The translations under genes were made by a program, and so were the position numbers. Positions 8,001 through 16,914 of a DNA stretch of 39,211 bases are shown piece after piece (positions within the stretch are counted from its first letter, which is position 1; every line of letters starts with the position of its first letter). The DNA comes from an uncultured Bacteroidota bacterium. GTDB lineage: Bacteria; Bacteroidota; Bacteroidia; Bacteroidales; GCA-2748055. The stretch is from positions 1 to 39,211 of the forward strand of contig CAKZNC010000105.1 in assembly GCA_937129385.1 (NCBI GenBank), given 5' to 3'. The notes beneath the pieces are model-generated. The model worked only from the letters and a program-made list of their open reading frames with translations. It searched no databases and was not told the DNA's origin.

Positions 8001-9500
8001 ATGAAAATCAAAAGCATACTTATCGCCAACCGGGGTGAAATTGCTATTCGTATTATGCGGACAGCTAAGCAGATGGGCATAGAAACCTATGCGATCAAAA
8101 CCGCAAAGGAGCCAACTGCCTGGTACCTCGATGAAGCGGATCACATCATCGATTTTACTGAGTGTCTCAGTGATACTCCTGAATTCCTCGATATTGAGAG
8201 AATCATTTATACCGTCAAAGATAATAAGATCGATGCCGTCCACCCGGGATACGGCTTCCTTGCAGAAAATCCGGTTTTCGCCCGCAGATGTGAAGAAGAA
8301 AAGATCAATTTCATAGGTCCTTCCTCAGAGGTCATCTACAACATGGGGAATAAAACCGTGGCCAAGGACCTGGCACGTAAATACAATGTTCCACTGCTGA
8401 GGGGAAGTAAAGGAACCTTGCTCAATGCCGACTATGCCCGGAGGATGGCCAATATCATCGGTTACCCGGTGATTCTGAAAGCTGCAGCCGGCGGAGGTGG
8501 AAGAGGTATGCGTGTTGCAACAAATGAAGCAGAGGTTGAACGAATGTACCATCTTGCCTCCAAAGAATCTGCCAAAGCATTCAATGACCCCTCCATGTTC
8601 ATTGAAAAATATGTTGCAGAACCCAGGCACATCGAGTTCCAGATCCTGGCAGACAAACATGGAAATACCATTCATCTCGGAGAACGTGAATGCTCAATCC
8701 AGCGAAAGCATCAGAAACTGCTGGAAGAATCCCCCTCCCCTGCACTCGATCCGGAACTCAGAAAAAAAATGGGCGAGGCAGCCATAAACATTGCCAAAGC
8801 GGTGGGTTACTATTCTGCCGGTACTGTTGAATTCCTGCTGGATGCCGACAAAAATTTCTACTTTATGGAGATGAATACCAGGATACAGGTAGAGCATCCT
8901 GTAACTGAAATGGTAACCGGCATCGACCTGATTGAGCAAATGATCAGAATCGCACAGGGAGAAAAACTCAGGATCAGCCAGGAAGAGGTGAGGCTCGAAG
9001 GACACGCTATAGAATTCCGTATAAATGCTGAAGATGTACAATCCGGATTTTCGCCCAGCCTGGGTACCATTGAAAAGATCTCATGGCCCGAAGGGGAAAA
9101 CATCAGGGTAGATACAGGTGTCAGGGACGGGTCGGTGATCACACCCTACTTTGATTCAATGATCGCGAAATTGATCGTTTATGGTGAATCAAGGGACAAA
9201 GTGCTGCAGGATTCCACCAATGCCATCAGGAAATCATGGATCAAGGGGACAAAGACAACCCTTTCATTTTGCCGCGCCGTCCTGCAGAACGGGAATTTCA
9301 GGAAGGGAAACTTCAACACCTCTTTTTTGAGCAGTGAACTGAAGATACATTACCACTCTGAACCCGATGAAGAGATGCTGGCAGCTTTCTTTGCCGTGTA
9401 TGATTATGCACGTGACCTTGAAGAAGCTGAAGGTAAAAAACTGAATGTCGACAAGGGAAAGAACATCACTCCCTGGCTGCTCAATAAACGATTACGTTAA
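8001..9500 (+). CDS. accC: Biotin carboxylase subunit of acyl-CoA carboxylase
   Basis: This 499-residue ATP-grasp enzyme carboxylates biotin on the carrier protein using ATP and bicarbonate. It shows the full set of family motifs: ILIANRGEIAIRI at the start, HPGYGFLAEN at 81-90, the glycine-rich ATP loop AAAGGGGRGMR at 161-171, ERECSIQRKHQK at 228-239 and EMNTRIQVEHP at 290-300. Its length fits a stand-alone biotin carboxylase, not the fused ~670-residue PccA, and the biotin carrier is a separate gene 10 bases downstream. The N-terminal region after residue 30 departs from the usual AVYSEAD pattern (AIKTAKEPTAWYLDEAD), which is a minor oddity. Confidence 0.93.
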   Translation: MKIKSILIANRGEIAIRIMRTAKQMGIETYAIKTAKEPTAWYLDEADHIIDFTECLSDTPEFLDIERIIYTVKDNKIDAVHPGYGFLAENPVFARRCEEEKINFIGPSSEVIYNMGNKTVAKDLARKYNVPLLRGSKGTLLNADYARRMANIIGYPVILKAAAGGGGRGMRVATNEAEVERMYHLASKESAKAFNDPSMFIEKYVAEPRHIEFQILADKHGNTIHLGERECSIQRKHQKLLEESPSPALDPELRKKMGEAAINIAKAVGYYSAGTVEFLLDADKNFYFMEMNTRIQVEHPVTEMVTGIDLIEQMIRIAQGEKLRISQEEVRLEGHAIEFRINAEDVQSGFSPSLGTIEKISWPEGENIRVDTGVRDGSVITPYFDSMIAKLIVYGESRDKVLQDSTNAIRKSWIKGTKTTLSFCRAVLQNGNFRKGNFNTSFLSSELKIHYHSEPDEEMLAAFFAVYDYARDLEEAEGKKLNVDKGKNITPWLLNKRLR

Positions 9501-9510
9501 AAGAAAAGTC

Positions 9511-10056
9511 ATGGCAGAAAAAAATAAAGGCGCAAAAACAACAAAAAAGAGTCAGCTGATCGCCCTCAGCGCTGCAAATAAACAGTATTCCTTTACAAAT
9601 CCCCTTGAGCGCGTTGTCAAATACAAGGGTGAAAATGTAAAGATCAAACTCTACGAGGATCCAAACGGCTTCTCATATGTGCTTTGGAAAAATAAGAAAT
9701 ACCCACTGGAGATCATTGAAAAGAGCCAGAACAAATACACGGTGATGCTCAACGGCGTATGGCATTCATTCACCGTGGAAACGCCTTTTTCACTGAAACG
9801 GAAAAAATTTCTTGAATCACAGGCCGGCACTTCATCGTCGGTTACCATCGATGCACCAATGCCGGGGAAGATCGTCGAAGTACTGATAGAAGAGGGTGCC
9901 GAGGTCAAATCAGGAGAATCCCTGTTGATCCTCGAGGCCATGAAAATGCAGAATGAGATCTCCAGCCACGTCGATGGCGTAGTGAAAAAGATCGCCATTC
10001 GTCAGAATGATTCCGTAATGAAAGATGACCTGCTCATCGAGATTGAAAAAAGTTGA
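9511..10056 (+). CDS. Biotin carboxyl carrier protein of acyl-CoA carboxylase
   Basis: This 181-residue protein carries the biotin that shuttles CO2 between the two preceding enzymes. The C-terminal biotinyl domain (about 107-181) has the attachment motif EAMKMQNE, with the biotinylated lysine at residue 145. The first 100 residues form a separate beta-rich domain that may correspond to the BT (holoenzyme-assembly) domain of propionyl-CoA carboxylase alpha subunits. That match is inferred from position and strand pattern. The start at 9511 is chosen because it follows the accC stop by 10 bases. A longer in-frame start at 9445 would overlap accC. The gene faces thpR with a 25-base gap and no clear terminator. 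Confidence 0.92.
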   Translation: MAEKNKGAKTTKKSQLIALSAANKQYSFTNPLERVVKYKGENVKIKLYEDPNGFSYVLWKNKKYPLEIIEKSQNKYTVMLNGVWHSFTVETPFSLKRKKFLESQAGTSSSVTIDAPMPGKIVEVLIEEGAEVKSGESLLILEAMKMQNEISSHVDGVVKKIAIRQNDSVMKDDLLIEIEKS

Positions 10057-10081
10057 ACAATTTATTTTTTAAGATCGTTCA

Positions 10082-10642
10082 TCAACTGCCGAATACTACT
10101 TCCTCCAGGCAGCTGTATTCGGGACCGCCAGGCTTTAGTATACTTTCAAAAAATACAACGCGGTCGATGCGTACCCTTCCCATCTCCTCATGTTCATAGT
10201 TCTTGATCTCCTGCCTGACCATGTCCGGTTCATGCAGACGTTTCATGCGTGCGAGCGTCAGGTGGGGCCTGAACGGTCGATGATCCTGCTCCTGGAGCAG
10301 CCCCGTGAGCATTTGGTCGGTCTGCTCCCTAAGCTTAACCACCGGTTCCGGATCTTCAATGCCTGCCCAGATCACTTTGAGCATTGAACGATGACCAAAA
10401 ATTCCCAGGCCGTCAAATGTAAGATCCCGTGTCTCCGGTGGGATGTATGCATCCTGCATGGCACGGCAGATCGATTCCACCATGCCGGGCTCTGTATCAC
10501 CAAGGAAACGGAGTGTAAGGTGCATCTGGCTGACTGGGATCCAGCGGATACGCTCAAGGTTTAATCTCCTTTGAAGTTCAAGCCGAACCTGCTCCAGGGC
10601 TGGAGGCAGATCGACAGGTATGGCAAGGAATGTCCGCTTCAT
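10082..10642 (-). CDS. thpR: RNA 2',3'-cyclic phosphodiesterase (2'-5' RNA ligase family)
   Basis: This 186-residue protein belongs to the 2H phosphoesterase family, which opens 2',3'-cyclic phosphates on RNA ends. The two catalytic HxTx motifs are both HLTL, beginning at H41 and H127, at the usual spacing. The start at 10642 (MKRTFLAIPVDLPP) fits the family. An in-frame GTG five codons upstream is less likely. It is transcribed divergently from elbB and convergently with the carboxylase operon. Confidence 0.9.
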   Translation of the reverse strand: MKRTFLAIPVDLPPALEQVRLELQRRLNLERIRWIPVSQMHLTLRFLGDTEPGMVESICRAMQDAYIPPETRDLTFDGLGIFGHRSMLKVIWAGIEDPEPVVKLREQTDQMLTGLLQEQDHRPFRPHLTLARMKRLHEPDMVRQEIKNYEHEEMGRVRIDRVVFFESILKPGGPEYSCLEEVVFGS

Positions 10643-10713
10643 CACTTTACTTTCCACATATTTTTCAATAAATTGGTCCTTGGAACAGTTATCTAAATAT
10701 AAAAAATATTATC

Positions 10714-11364
10714 ATGAAAAAATTTGCAGTGGTACTTTCCGGAAGCGGAGTTTATGATGGTTCAGAAATTCACGAGGCCACACTCAGTTTATATGCCATC
10801 GCAAACAATGCCGGAAGCTATGAGATCTTTGCTCCGGATATCGACCAGCACCATGTGATCAACCACCTCACAGGCGAAGAGATGCATGAAAAACGTAACG
10901 TACTTGTTGAATCAGCACGGATCTCAAGGGGAAAGATCAGGCCCCTTTCAGAATTTGATGCGGCAGAATTTGATGCGCTTCTCTTTCCGGGAGGCTTCGG
11001 AGCTGCGAAAAATCTGTCTGACTGGGCATTCAATGGACCTTCCGGAAGTGTGATCCCTGAGGTGACAAATGCCATACGGGCAATGGCTGATTTAGGAAAG
11101 CCTATAGGCGCACTTTGCATCTCCCCTGTTTTGATCGCGAAAACACTCGAAGGTGCAGAACTGACCATCGGTTCCGACCCTGAAACTGCCAAAGCAATAG
11201 AGACAGCCGGCGCTAAACATTCGCAAACCACCCATGGTGAAGTGGTGGTAGATGAAAAATACAATATCGCAACCACACCGTGCTATATGCTGGATGCAAA
11301 TATTCTGCAGATCGGGGCAGGTGCCGACAATATTGTGAAAGCAATGCTCAAGATGATGAAATAA
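10714..11364 (+). CDS. elbB: ElbB family glyoxalase (DJ-1/PfpI superfamily)
   Basis: This 216-residue protein is a close match to ElbB, a DJ-1/PfpI-like protein with glyoxalase activity reported in Escherichia coli and historically linked to isoprenoid synthesis. Family marks are the opening VVLSGSGVYDGSEIHE, the FPGGFGAAKNLSDWAF segment and the nucleophile elbow GALCISP with Cys135. It lies 43 bases before the DUF4294 gene, so the two may be co-transcribed. The physiological substrate is uncertain in the family as a whole. Confidence 0.93.
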   Translation: MKKFAVVLSGSGVYDGSEIHEATLSLYAIANNAGSYEIFAPDIDQHHVINHLTGEEMHEKRNVLVESARISRGKIRPLSEFDAAEFDALLFPGGFGAAKNLSDWAFNGPSGSVIPEVTNAIRAMADLGKPIGALCISPVLIAKTLEGAELTIGSDPETAKAIETAGAKHSQTTHGEVVVDEKYNIATTPCYMLDANILQIGAGADNIVKAMLKMMK

Positions 11365-11407
11365 GAGGCTGATTTTTAGGCCTGATATTTGTAATGGTGA
11401 GGGTAAG

Positions 11408-12013
11408 ATGAGAAGAAGAATGAAATATGTGATGTTGATAATGGTCATGGTGTTTTCCTTTTGCCTGAATACCCGGGCGCAGGCTGACTCTTCCATGAGG
11501 ACATTTCCTCCCAGGCAGCCATTGGTGTATGGTAGCGATACGGTACCCGTGATGAGAATTCCCGAGGTGCGGATTTATGATGTAAATAAATACAACTACC
11601 TGAAATCCTGGCGCTACCGGAGACTTGTCAGAAATGTAAAAAAAGCATACCCATATGCGGTGGTCGCCAACCTTCGCTTAAAACAGCTCGACCGTGAACT
11701 GGCCAACCTGGACTCAAAACGTGACCAAAAAGCTTTCATGAAAGAGAAGGAGAAAGAGATCATGGAGGAATTCCAGGATGAACTGAAAAGACTGACTATC
11801 TCCCAGGGGATCATCCTTGTGAAACTGATCGATCGGGAAACCGGAAACACGTCCTACGAGGTAATCAAGGATATCCGGGGCGGTCTTACCGCTTTCTTCT
11901 GGCAGGGAATCGCCAGAATATTCGGCAATGATCTTAAGCTGCAATACGACCCGGAAGGAAAAGACAAAGTGATCGAAGATATCATCATGGCCATTGAGCA
12001 TGGATTCATCTGA
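11408..12013 (+). CDS. DUF4294 domain protein, exported
   Basis: This 201-residue protein has an N-terminal signal (about residues 1-25) and a domain I recognise as DUF4294, found almost only in Bacteroidota. The segments EVRIYDVNKYNYLKSWRYRR and AYPYAVVANLRLKQLD are characteristic, followed by a charged helical stretch and the GLTAFFWQGIARIFGNDLK region. The function is unknown. The protein probably sits in the periplasm or on a membrane surface. It shares a short gap with elbB, but nothing in the sequence ties them functionally. Confidence 0.88.
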   Translation: MRRRMKYVMLIMVMVFSFCLNTRAQADSSMRTFPPRQPLVYGSDTVPVMRIPEVRIYDVNKYNYLKSWRYRRLVRNVKKAYPYAVVANLRLKQLDRELANLDSKRDQKAFMKEKEKEIMEEFQDELKRLTISQGIILVKLIDRETGNTSYEVIKDIRGGLTAFFWQGIARIFGNDLKLQYDPEGKDKVIEDIIMAIEHGFI

Positions 12014-12279
12014 CCATGCGCCGGGACACACTGACTTAATATTCAATTAACACGATACGATCAACAGACCGCCTTGATGCGCGAAATAAGACCGGAAATG
12101 CTGGTATAGCAGCGACACCTGTTCCTGTGTACTTAATGTGTATTTAACTTCGCGACCCAATCATTAACAAAAATTTAAAAATCAACTAATGTTGAGGTAA
12201 TTCCCCAGGCAGCCTTTTGACTTTTCTTTGTTGGTGTCAATTTGAAGTATTTGATATACATCTAAAAACCAATAAAAAA

Positions 12280-13503
12280 ATGAAAAAAGTCTCTAACGCT
12301 CTTATCGCAATTCTGACTGTAGTATCCTTTACCTTATTGTCGTCTTGTGACGGTCTTTTCGGTGGGGGTGATGCCCCTATTGTAGATGGTATCCTGGTTG
12401 ATGCCGACATCTCTGAAAATACTACATGGGAAACTGGAGAGGTATATGTACTGGGCGGACGAATAGTTGTTCTTGACGGCGTTACGCTAACCATTGAACC
12501 TGGAGTGATTGTAAAAGGACAGGCTGGTACCGGAGCCAACGCAACTGCATTACTTGTTGCCCGAGGTGGCAAACTGATGGCAGAAGGCACTGCCTCGGAT
12601 CCCATTATTTTCACCTCGCTCATTGATGAAATTGAACCAGGGCAGGTGGCCAGCCCAAACCTCGAACCTGAACTGAATGGATTATGGGGTGGCGTGATCG
12701 TCCTTGGAAATGCGCCTATCTCAGCTGATGCAGCTTCAATGCAAATCGAAGGTATTCCTGCTTCCGACCAGAACGGTCTGTATGGCGGAAGTGCATCAGA
12801 CGACAATTCAGGCATGATCAAATATGTATCCATCCGTCACGGTGGAGCCAACATTGGTGAAGGAAATGAGATCAACGGTCTTACCCTTGGCGGTGTTGGA
12901 TCAGGTACGGTAATAGAAAATGTTGAAATCGTATCCAACCAGGACGATGGAATTGAATGGTTCGGTGGAGCAGTATCTGTGAAAAATGCTGTTGTTTGGA
13001 ATACAGGAGATGATGCAATTGACACCGACCAGGCATGGGCAGGGACACTCGATAATTTTATTATCATCACTCCAGGAGATGAGTGCTTCGAACTTGACGG
13101 TGCAGAAGGCACAGCAGTTGCCGCTCATACCATCACAAATGGTACTGTTCTAGCAACGATCTTTGATGAAGAGGGAGAAGTTGTCAGGGGTGCTGAAGGT
13201 CTCGCCGACCTGGATAACAAAGGCGATGGTGATCCCGGGAATTCATTCCTTAACATGTCCAATGTCTATTTCTTTGGGTTGAATCCTGGTCAGGATTTCG
13301 ACGATAATCCTGCTGAACTCACTGCATCCTCACTTGAGGCGACACTCCCGTCGGATACACTGTCTCTCGACGAGTTTTTCAAAGCGGGTACAGATGCATT
13401 CGTCACATCAGTAGCTGAAGGTGCTAACACTGTGGGTGCTGATGTAACTAAATTCAACGGCTGGTCATGGGCCGCAGTAGATGGTGCTCTTGCTGATTTT
13501 TAA
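12280..13503 (+). CDS. Surface or periplasmic lipoprotein with parallel beta-helix-like repeats
   Basis: This 407-residue protein starts with an SPII signal and lipobox (LLSSC, Cys23). The rest is rich in short beta turns: a first block (about 45-100) with ENTTWETGEVYVLGG and VTLTIEPGVIVKGQ, then rungs such as IKYVSIRHGG, IENVEIVSNQDDGIEWFGG and VKNAVVWNTGDDAIDTDQAW. This is the pattern of a right-handed parallel beta-helix, seen in carbohydrate-binding and surface proteins. The later part is acidic (DDAIDTD, DEEGE), perhaps for calcium. The start at 12280 is chosen for the signal peptide; an in-frame TTG at 12217 would add an unlikely leader. It lies 84 bases before a TonB receptor and is probably its partner, though it is not a SusD homolog. 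Confidence 0.85.
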   Translation: MKKVSNALIAILTVVSFTLLSSCDGLFGGGDAPIVDGILVDADISENTTWETGEVYVLGGRIVVLDGVTLTIEPGVIVKGQAGTGANATALLVARGGKLMAEGTASDPIIFTSLIDEIEPGQVASPNLEPELNGLWGGVIVLGNAPISADAASMQIEGIPASDQNGLYGGSASDDNSGMIKYVSIRHGGANIGEGNEINGLTLGGVGSGTVIENVEIVSNQDDGIEWFGGAVSVKNAVVWNTGDDAIDTDQAWAGTLDNFIIITPGDECFELDGAEGTAVAAHTITNGTVLATIFDEEGEVVRGAEGLADLDNKGDGDPGNSFLNMSNVYFFGLNPGQDFDDNPAELTASSLEATLPSDTLSLDEFFKAGTDAFVTSVAEGANTVGADVTKFNGWSWAAVDGALADF

Positions 13504-13510
13504 GATTATA

Positions 13511-13566
13511 TTTTGTTTAGGTTAAACAAAAACACGCAATGCATGTAATTGCGTGTTTTTGCAATT
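13511..13566 (+). promoter_or_regulatory. Overlapping hairpins between lipoprotein and TonB receptor genes (possible attenuator)
   Basis: Hairpin 1 has a 9-bp perfect stem (13511-13519 with 13523-13531, loop GGT). Hairpin 2 has a 13-bp perfect stem (13528-13540 with 13548-13560, loop GCATGTA) that ends in TTTTT and has the form of a rho-independent terminator. The two share 13528-13531. A third pairing, AATTGC (13547-13552) with GCAATT (13561-13566), would break hairpin 2. Only 26 bases separate hairpin 2 from the receptor start, and no promoter is visible there, so the receptor is probably read through this site. Confidence 0.75.
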
Positions 13567-13586
13567 GTAAAAAGCAGGTAATAGAA

Positions 13587-16487
13587 ATGAAAATAAAACT
13601 TTTGGCTGGCATATTGATGCTTTTTGTGGGAATGCTGGCATATGGTCAAAACGGAACGGTCAGGGGAACAATTTTTGACAGTAACAATGGTGAATATCTA
13701 CCTGGAGTCACCATCTTCGCTGAAGGCACATCGGCAGGTACTATCACGGACCTTGAAGGTCAGTTTAACCTGGAAATCTCCCCTGGCACTTACACGCTCA
13801 GGATATCTTTTATCTCGTATGAAACCGTCCTTGTCGAAAATGTGATAGTGGAAGCCGGGGAAGAAACAGTTCTGGATGAACTGGGAATGGAAACTGCGAA
13901 TATCAGCATTGAAGAGGTGGTGATTACTGGTCAGACCATCAGGAACACCCAAAATGCCATGATCGCACTGAAAAAGAGATCTACCAATGTAATGGATGGC
14001 ATATCTGCTGCCAGCTTCAGGCAGATCGGCGATTCGGATGCCGCCGCCTCCATGAAGCGGGTGTCGGGTGTCTCTGTCACAGGTGGAAAATATGTTTATG
14101 TACGCGGACTGGGCGACAGGTATACGAAAACGGTCCTCAATGGTGTGGATGTTCCCGGACTGGATCCCGACAGGAACACCATCCAGATGGACCTGTTCCC
14201 CACGAACATCATCGACAATATAGTTGTGCATAAATCTTTTAGTGCAGACCTTCCTGCAGATTTTACAGGCGGAGTGGTTGATATTGAAATCCAGGATTTC
14301 CCGACAAACAGAAAAGGGAGCATTTCCCTGGGTGCAGGATACAGTCCGCAATACCATTTCAACCCCGAATACCTCGCATACCCTGGTGGTTCAACGGATT
14401 TTCTCGGATTTGATGACGGCACAAGAGCCTCTCCGGCGACATCCGATATTCCTGAATTTGCATATGCGCTCAGCGATCCGGACGGACCCCTTGGTCAGCG
14501 CTACAGGGAAATTCTCAACAGCTTCAATCCTACAATGGCGGCCATGCGTCAGACAAGCATGTTGGATTATTCGTTTGGCATCTCCTATGGAAACCAGGTA
14601 ACGAAAAAAGGCAAGACACATGGATTCAATTTTTCTTTGTCCTATAAGAATAATACAGAGTTTTTCGAGAATGCAATTGACGCCAGGTATAACATGGATG
14701 CACGGCCAGATGTCTATGCCCTCGATGTAAGTGAATACCAGGTGGGTGATTATGGCGTGAACAGTGTTTTCCTGTCCGGACTCGCCGGCTACGCTTACAA
14801 AACACAGTCGTCACGTATCCGTACCCATATCATGCATCTTCAGAATGGTGAATCCAGGGCGGGGATCTTCGACTTTACTGGTTCTGATGAAGGATCTGAT
14901 TTCAAGTCTCTTCAGCATACCCTTGACTACAGCCAGCGGTCGCTCACCAACGCACTGATTGATGGCAAACACCATCTCGAGGGTTCTGAGTGGAATCTGG
15001 AATGGAAAATCTCTCCTACCCTCTCCACCATGAATGATCCCGATGTAAGGTTCACCCGCTATAAAATAGATGAGGGAATCATTGAGATCGGAACAGAAGT
15101 AGGATTCCCCGAAAGAATCTGGAGGTCATTGACAGAAGTCAATATCGCAAATAGGATCCATGCGGAGCGCAAATACTCATTTCTTGGAAGGGAGGCAACT
15201 CTGAAGACTGGCGGAGCCTATACATTTAAATTCAGGAATTATTCCATCCAGACATTTAAGCTGAATGTGCGGGGGGGCGATAAGGGATATCTTCCCCTGA
15301 CCGGAAACCCGGATGAACTGCTCACCGAAGAGCTGAAGTGGCCCTACAAGGGAAACCTGAATTTCGGGACCACTTTTGAAAACGACCTTAATAAAGCCAA
15401 TATGTATCTCGCAATGGTCAACTATGGGGCCTTGTACCTTGCCACTGATGTTAATTTGCTTGAGAACCTGAAAGCTTCGGTCGGGGTCAGGGTAGAAGAA
15501 TATTACCAGACCTATACCGGTCAGAACCAGATCGGGAACAAAGTACTCGACAACGATGAGGTATTAAAAGACCTTGATATTTTCCCAGCCCTGAATCTCA
15601 ATTTCAATATCCATGACGACCAGAACCTTAGATTTTCAGCTTCTCAGACCATTGCGAGGCCTTCATTGAAAGAGCTTTCATTCGCAGAGATCTACGATCC
15701 ACTTAGCGGAAGTACATTTATTGGTGGTTTGCACCAGGAAGTGGACAATGAGAAAGGAATCGTATACTGGGATGGTGATCTGCGAAGTGTAAAAATTCAG
15801 AACTATGATTTGAGATGGGAGTACTTTTACAATACCGGACAAATGGTCTCTCTTAGTGGCTTTTACAAGAATTTCGATAACCCGATTGAGATGGTGCAGT
15901 TTGCTACACAGACCGGGGCATTTCAGCCAAGGAATGTAGGGACTGGCGAAGTGTACGGATTGGAATTCGAGATCAGACAATCACTGGAGTTTATCAGCAG
16001 CAGGCTGAAAGGTTTTAAGATTTCTTCGAATGTTACCATCAGCGAATCCCGGATCAAAATGAGCATTGTGGAATACAACTCGAGGGTAGAAAATGTAAAG
16101 AGTGGACAGGTTATCGATACCTTCCGGGCTATGGCCGGACAATCTCCTTACATAGTCAACGCTGGTATATCATATGAAGGGGGAGAAACTGGATTCTGGA
16201 AGAACCTGGAAGCGGGGGTCTTTTACAATGTGCAGGGAAAAACATTGCAGTACATCGGTGTTGCAGATATACCGGATGTGTACGCTGATCCGTTCCATAG
16301 CCTGAATTTCAACACCAACATGGTACTTGGATCATCTGAACGTTTCAAACTGGGCATCAAAGTCTCCAATATCCTAAACGAGAAAAAGGAATGGTTTTAC
16401 GAAGCCTTTAATGCCGACGATCCCTATTTTGAATACAGGCACCAGGGAACGACATTTTCAGTCACGCTGGGATATTCCTTTTTTTAA
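13587..16487 (+). CDS. TonB-dependent outer-membrane receptor with CarboxypepD_reg domain
   Basis: This 966-residue protein is an energised outer-membrane importer. It has a signal peptide (about 1-20), a CarboxypepD_reg-like beta-sandwich (about 22-100, TVRGTIFDSNNGEYLPGVTI), a possible TonB-interacting stretch (EEVVITG, 109-115), and a plug (about 125-240) with the mark YVRGLGDRYTKTVLNGVDVP. A ~700-residue barrel follows and ends in aromatic residues (GYSFF). The plug is of the type with SDAAASMKRVSGVSV, common in Bacteroidota and Proteobacteria receptors that are not SusC. The substrate is unknown. The gene sits just after a beta-helix-like lipoprotein, with a terminator-like hairpin between them. 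An in-frame ATG at 13539 lies inside that hairpin and is rejected as a start. Confidence 0.93.
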   Translation: MKIKLLAGILMLFVGMLAYGQNGTVRGTIFDSNNGEYLPGVTIFAEGTSAGTITDLEGQFNLEISPGTYTLRISFISYETVLVENVIVEAGEETVLDELGMETANISIEEVVITGQTIRNTQNAMIALKKRSTNVMDGISAASFRQIGDSDAAASMKRVSGVSVTGGKYVYVRGLGDRYTKTVLNGVDVPGLDPDRNTIQMDLFPTNIIDNIVVHKSFSADLPADFTGGVVDIEIQDFPTNRKGSISLGAGYSPQYHFNPEYLAYPGGSTDFLGFDDGTRASPATSDIPEFAYALSDPDGPLGQRYREILNSFNPTMAAMRQTSMLDYSFGISYGNQVTKKGKTHGFNFSLSYKNNTEFFENAIDARYNMDARPDVYALDVSEYQVGDYGVNSVFLSGLAGYAYKTQSSRIRTHIMHLQNGESRAGIFDFTGSDEGSDFKSLQHTLDYSQRSLTNALIDGKHHLEGSEWNLEWKISPTLSTMNDPDVRFTRYKIDEGIIEIGTEVGFPERIWRSLTEVNIANRIHAERKYSFLGREATLKTGGAYTFKFRNYSIQTFKLNVRGGDKGYLPLTGNPDELLTEELKWPYKGNLNFGTTFENDLNKANMYLAMVNYGALYLATDVNLLENLKASVGVRVEEYYQTYTGQNQIGNKVLDNDEVLKDLDIFPALNLNFNIHDDQNLRFSASQTIARPSLKELSFAEIYDPLSGSTFIGGLHQEVDNEKGIVYWDGDLRSVKIQNYDLRWEYFYNTGQMVSLSGFYKNFDNPIEMVQFATQTGAFQPRNVGTGEVYGLEFEIRQSLEFISSRLKGFKISSNVTISESRIKMSIVEYNSRVENVKSGQVIDTFRAMAGQSPYIVNAGISYEGGETGFWKNLEAGVFYNVQGKTLQYIGVADIPDVYADPFHSLNFNTNMVLGSSERFKLGIKVSNILNEKKEWFYEAFNADDPYFEYRHQGTTFSVTLGYSFF

Positions 16488-16545
16488 ATTCCTGAAGCGG
16501 AAATAGTTCAATCCAATCAGTCAGGTCCGGGATACCTGGCCCAAA

Positions 16546-16914
16546 TCAGGTACGCGGAGTAGTATCTGGATTGAAAGCGAAGCTGTACTGGCGAACCTCG
16601 GTATCTGCTGACCGTCTCATTTTAATCATCAGCTCCGTGGAGCTGTTCTCTTCAAGCCTGACCCTCTTCAGATGCGCATTTTTATAGGAAACATAGGAAA
16701 TTGAAATTTCATTGATACCGGGAGCGGCCTCTTTAAAACTGAATTTTCCGTCAAAATCGGTTATCGTTTCAGTACCGCTGGTTACGTGTTTCACTGTGGC
16801 ACCGGCAAGAGGTTCTCCAGTTTTATGATCCAACACCACTCCATGAAGCTGGGTTTGACCCGACACGATTGCAGCATATGCAAGTATTGACAGAAAGAGG
16901 ATTGTTTTTAGCAT
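16546..16914 (-). CDS. Stand-alone CarboxypepD_reg-like exported protein
   Basis: This 122-residue protein has a signal peptide (about 1-19, ending AAIVSGQ) and a single CarboxypepD_reg-like domain (LHGVVLDHKTGEPLAGATV, ITDFDGKFSF, ISYVSYKN). This is the domain normally found at the N-terminus of TonB receptors, here without plug or barrel. The C-terminus is a short charged tail (DTEVRQYSFAFNPDTTPRT). It converges on the receptor gene, whose own domain has the same layout. It could be the remnant of a receptor gene or a true small protein. The intact signal peptide and clean stop favour a real gene. Confidence 0.78.
   Translation of the reverse strand: MLKTILFLSILAYAAIVSGQTQLHGVVLDHKTGEPLAGATVKHVTSGTETITDFDGKFSFKEAAPGINEISISYVSYKNAHLKRVRLEENSSTELMIKMRRSADTEVRQYSFAFNPDTTPRT

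Noticed and set aside
10054-10086. Imperfect inverted repeat between the biotin carrier gene and thpR
   Set aside because: The arms pair only with a bulge and there is no T-run after a stem; it is too weak to call a terminator.
12014-12279. Possible riboswitch before the lipoprotein-TonB receptor pair, such as a cobalamin riboswitch
   Set aside because: I searched for the conserved B12-box-like and GCCACTG-type segments and did not see them; no TAnnTTTG element is clear here either.
12237-12833. Open frame of 198 codons on the minus strand
   Set aside because: It is a shadow of the beta-helix lipoprotein gene, Ser/Pro-rich and without recognisable domains.
13698-14357. Open frame of 219 codons on the minus strand
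   Set aside because: It is antisense to the plug region of the TonB receptor and has no signal or motif.
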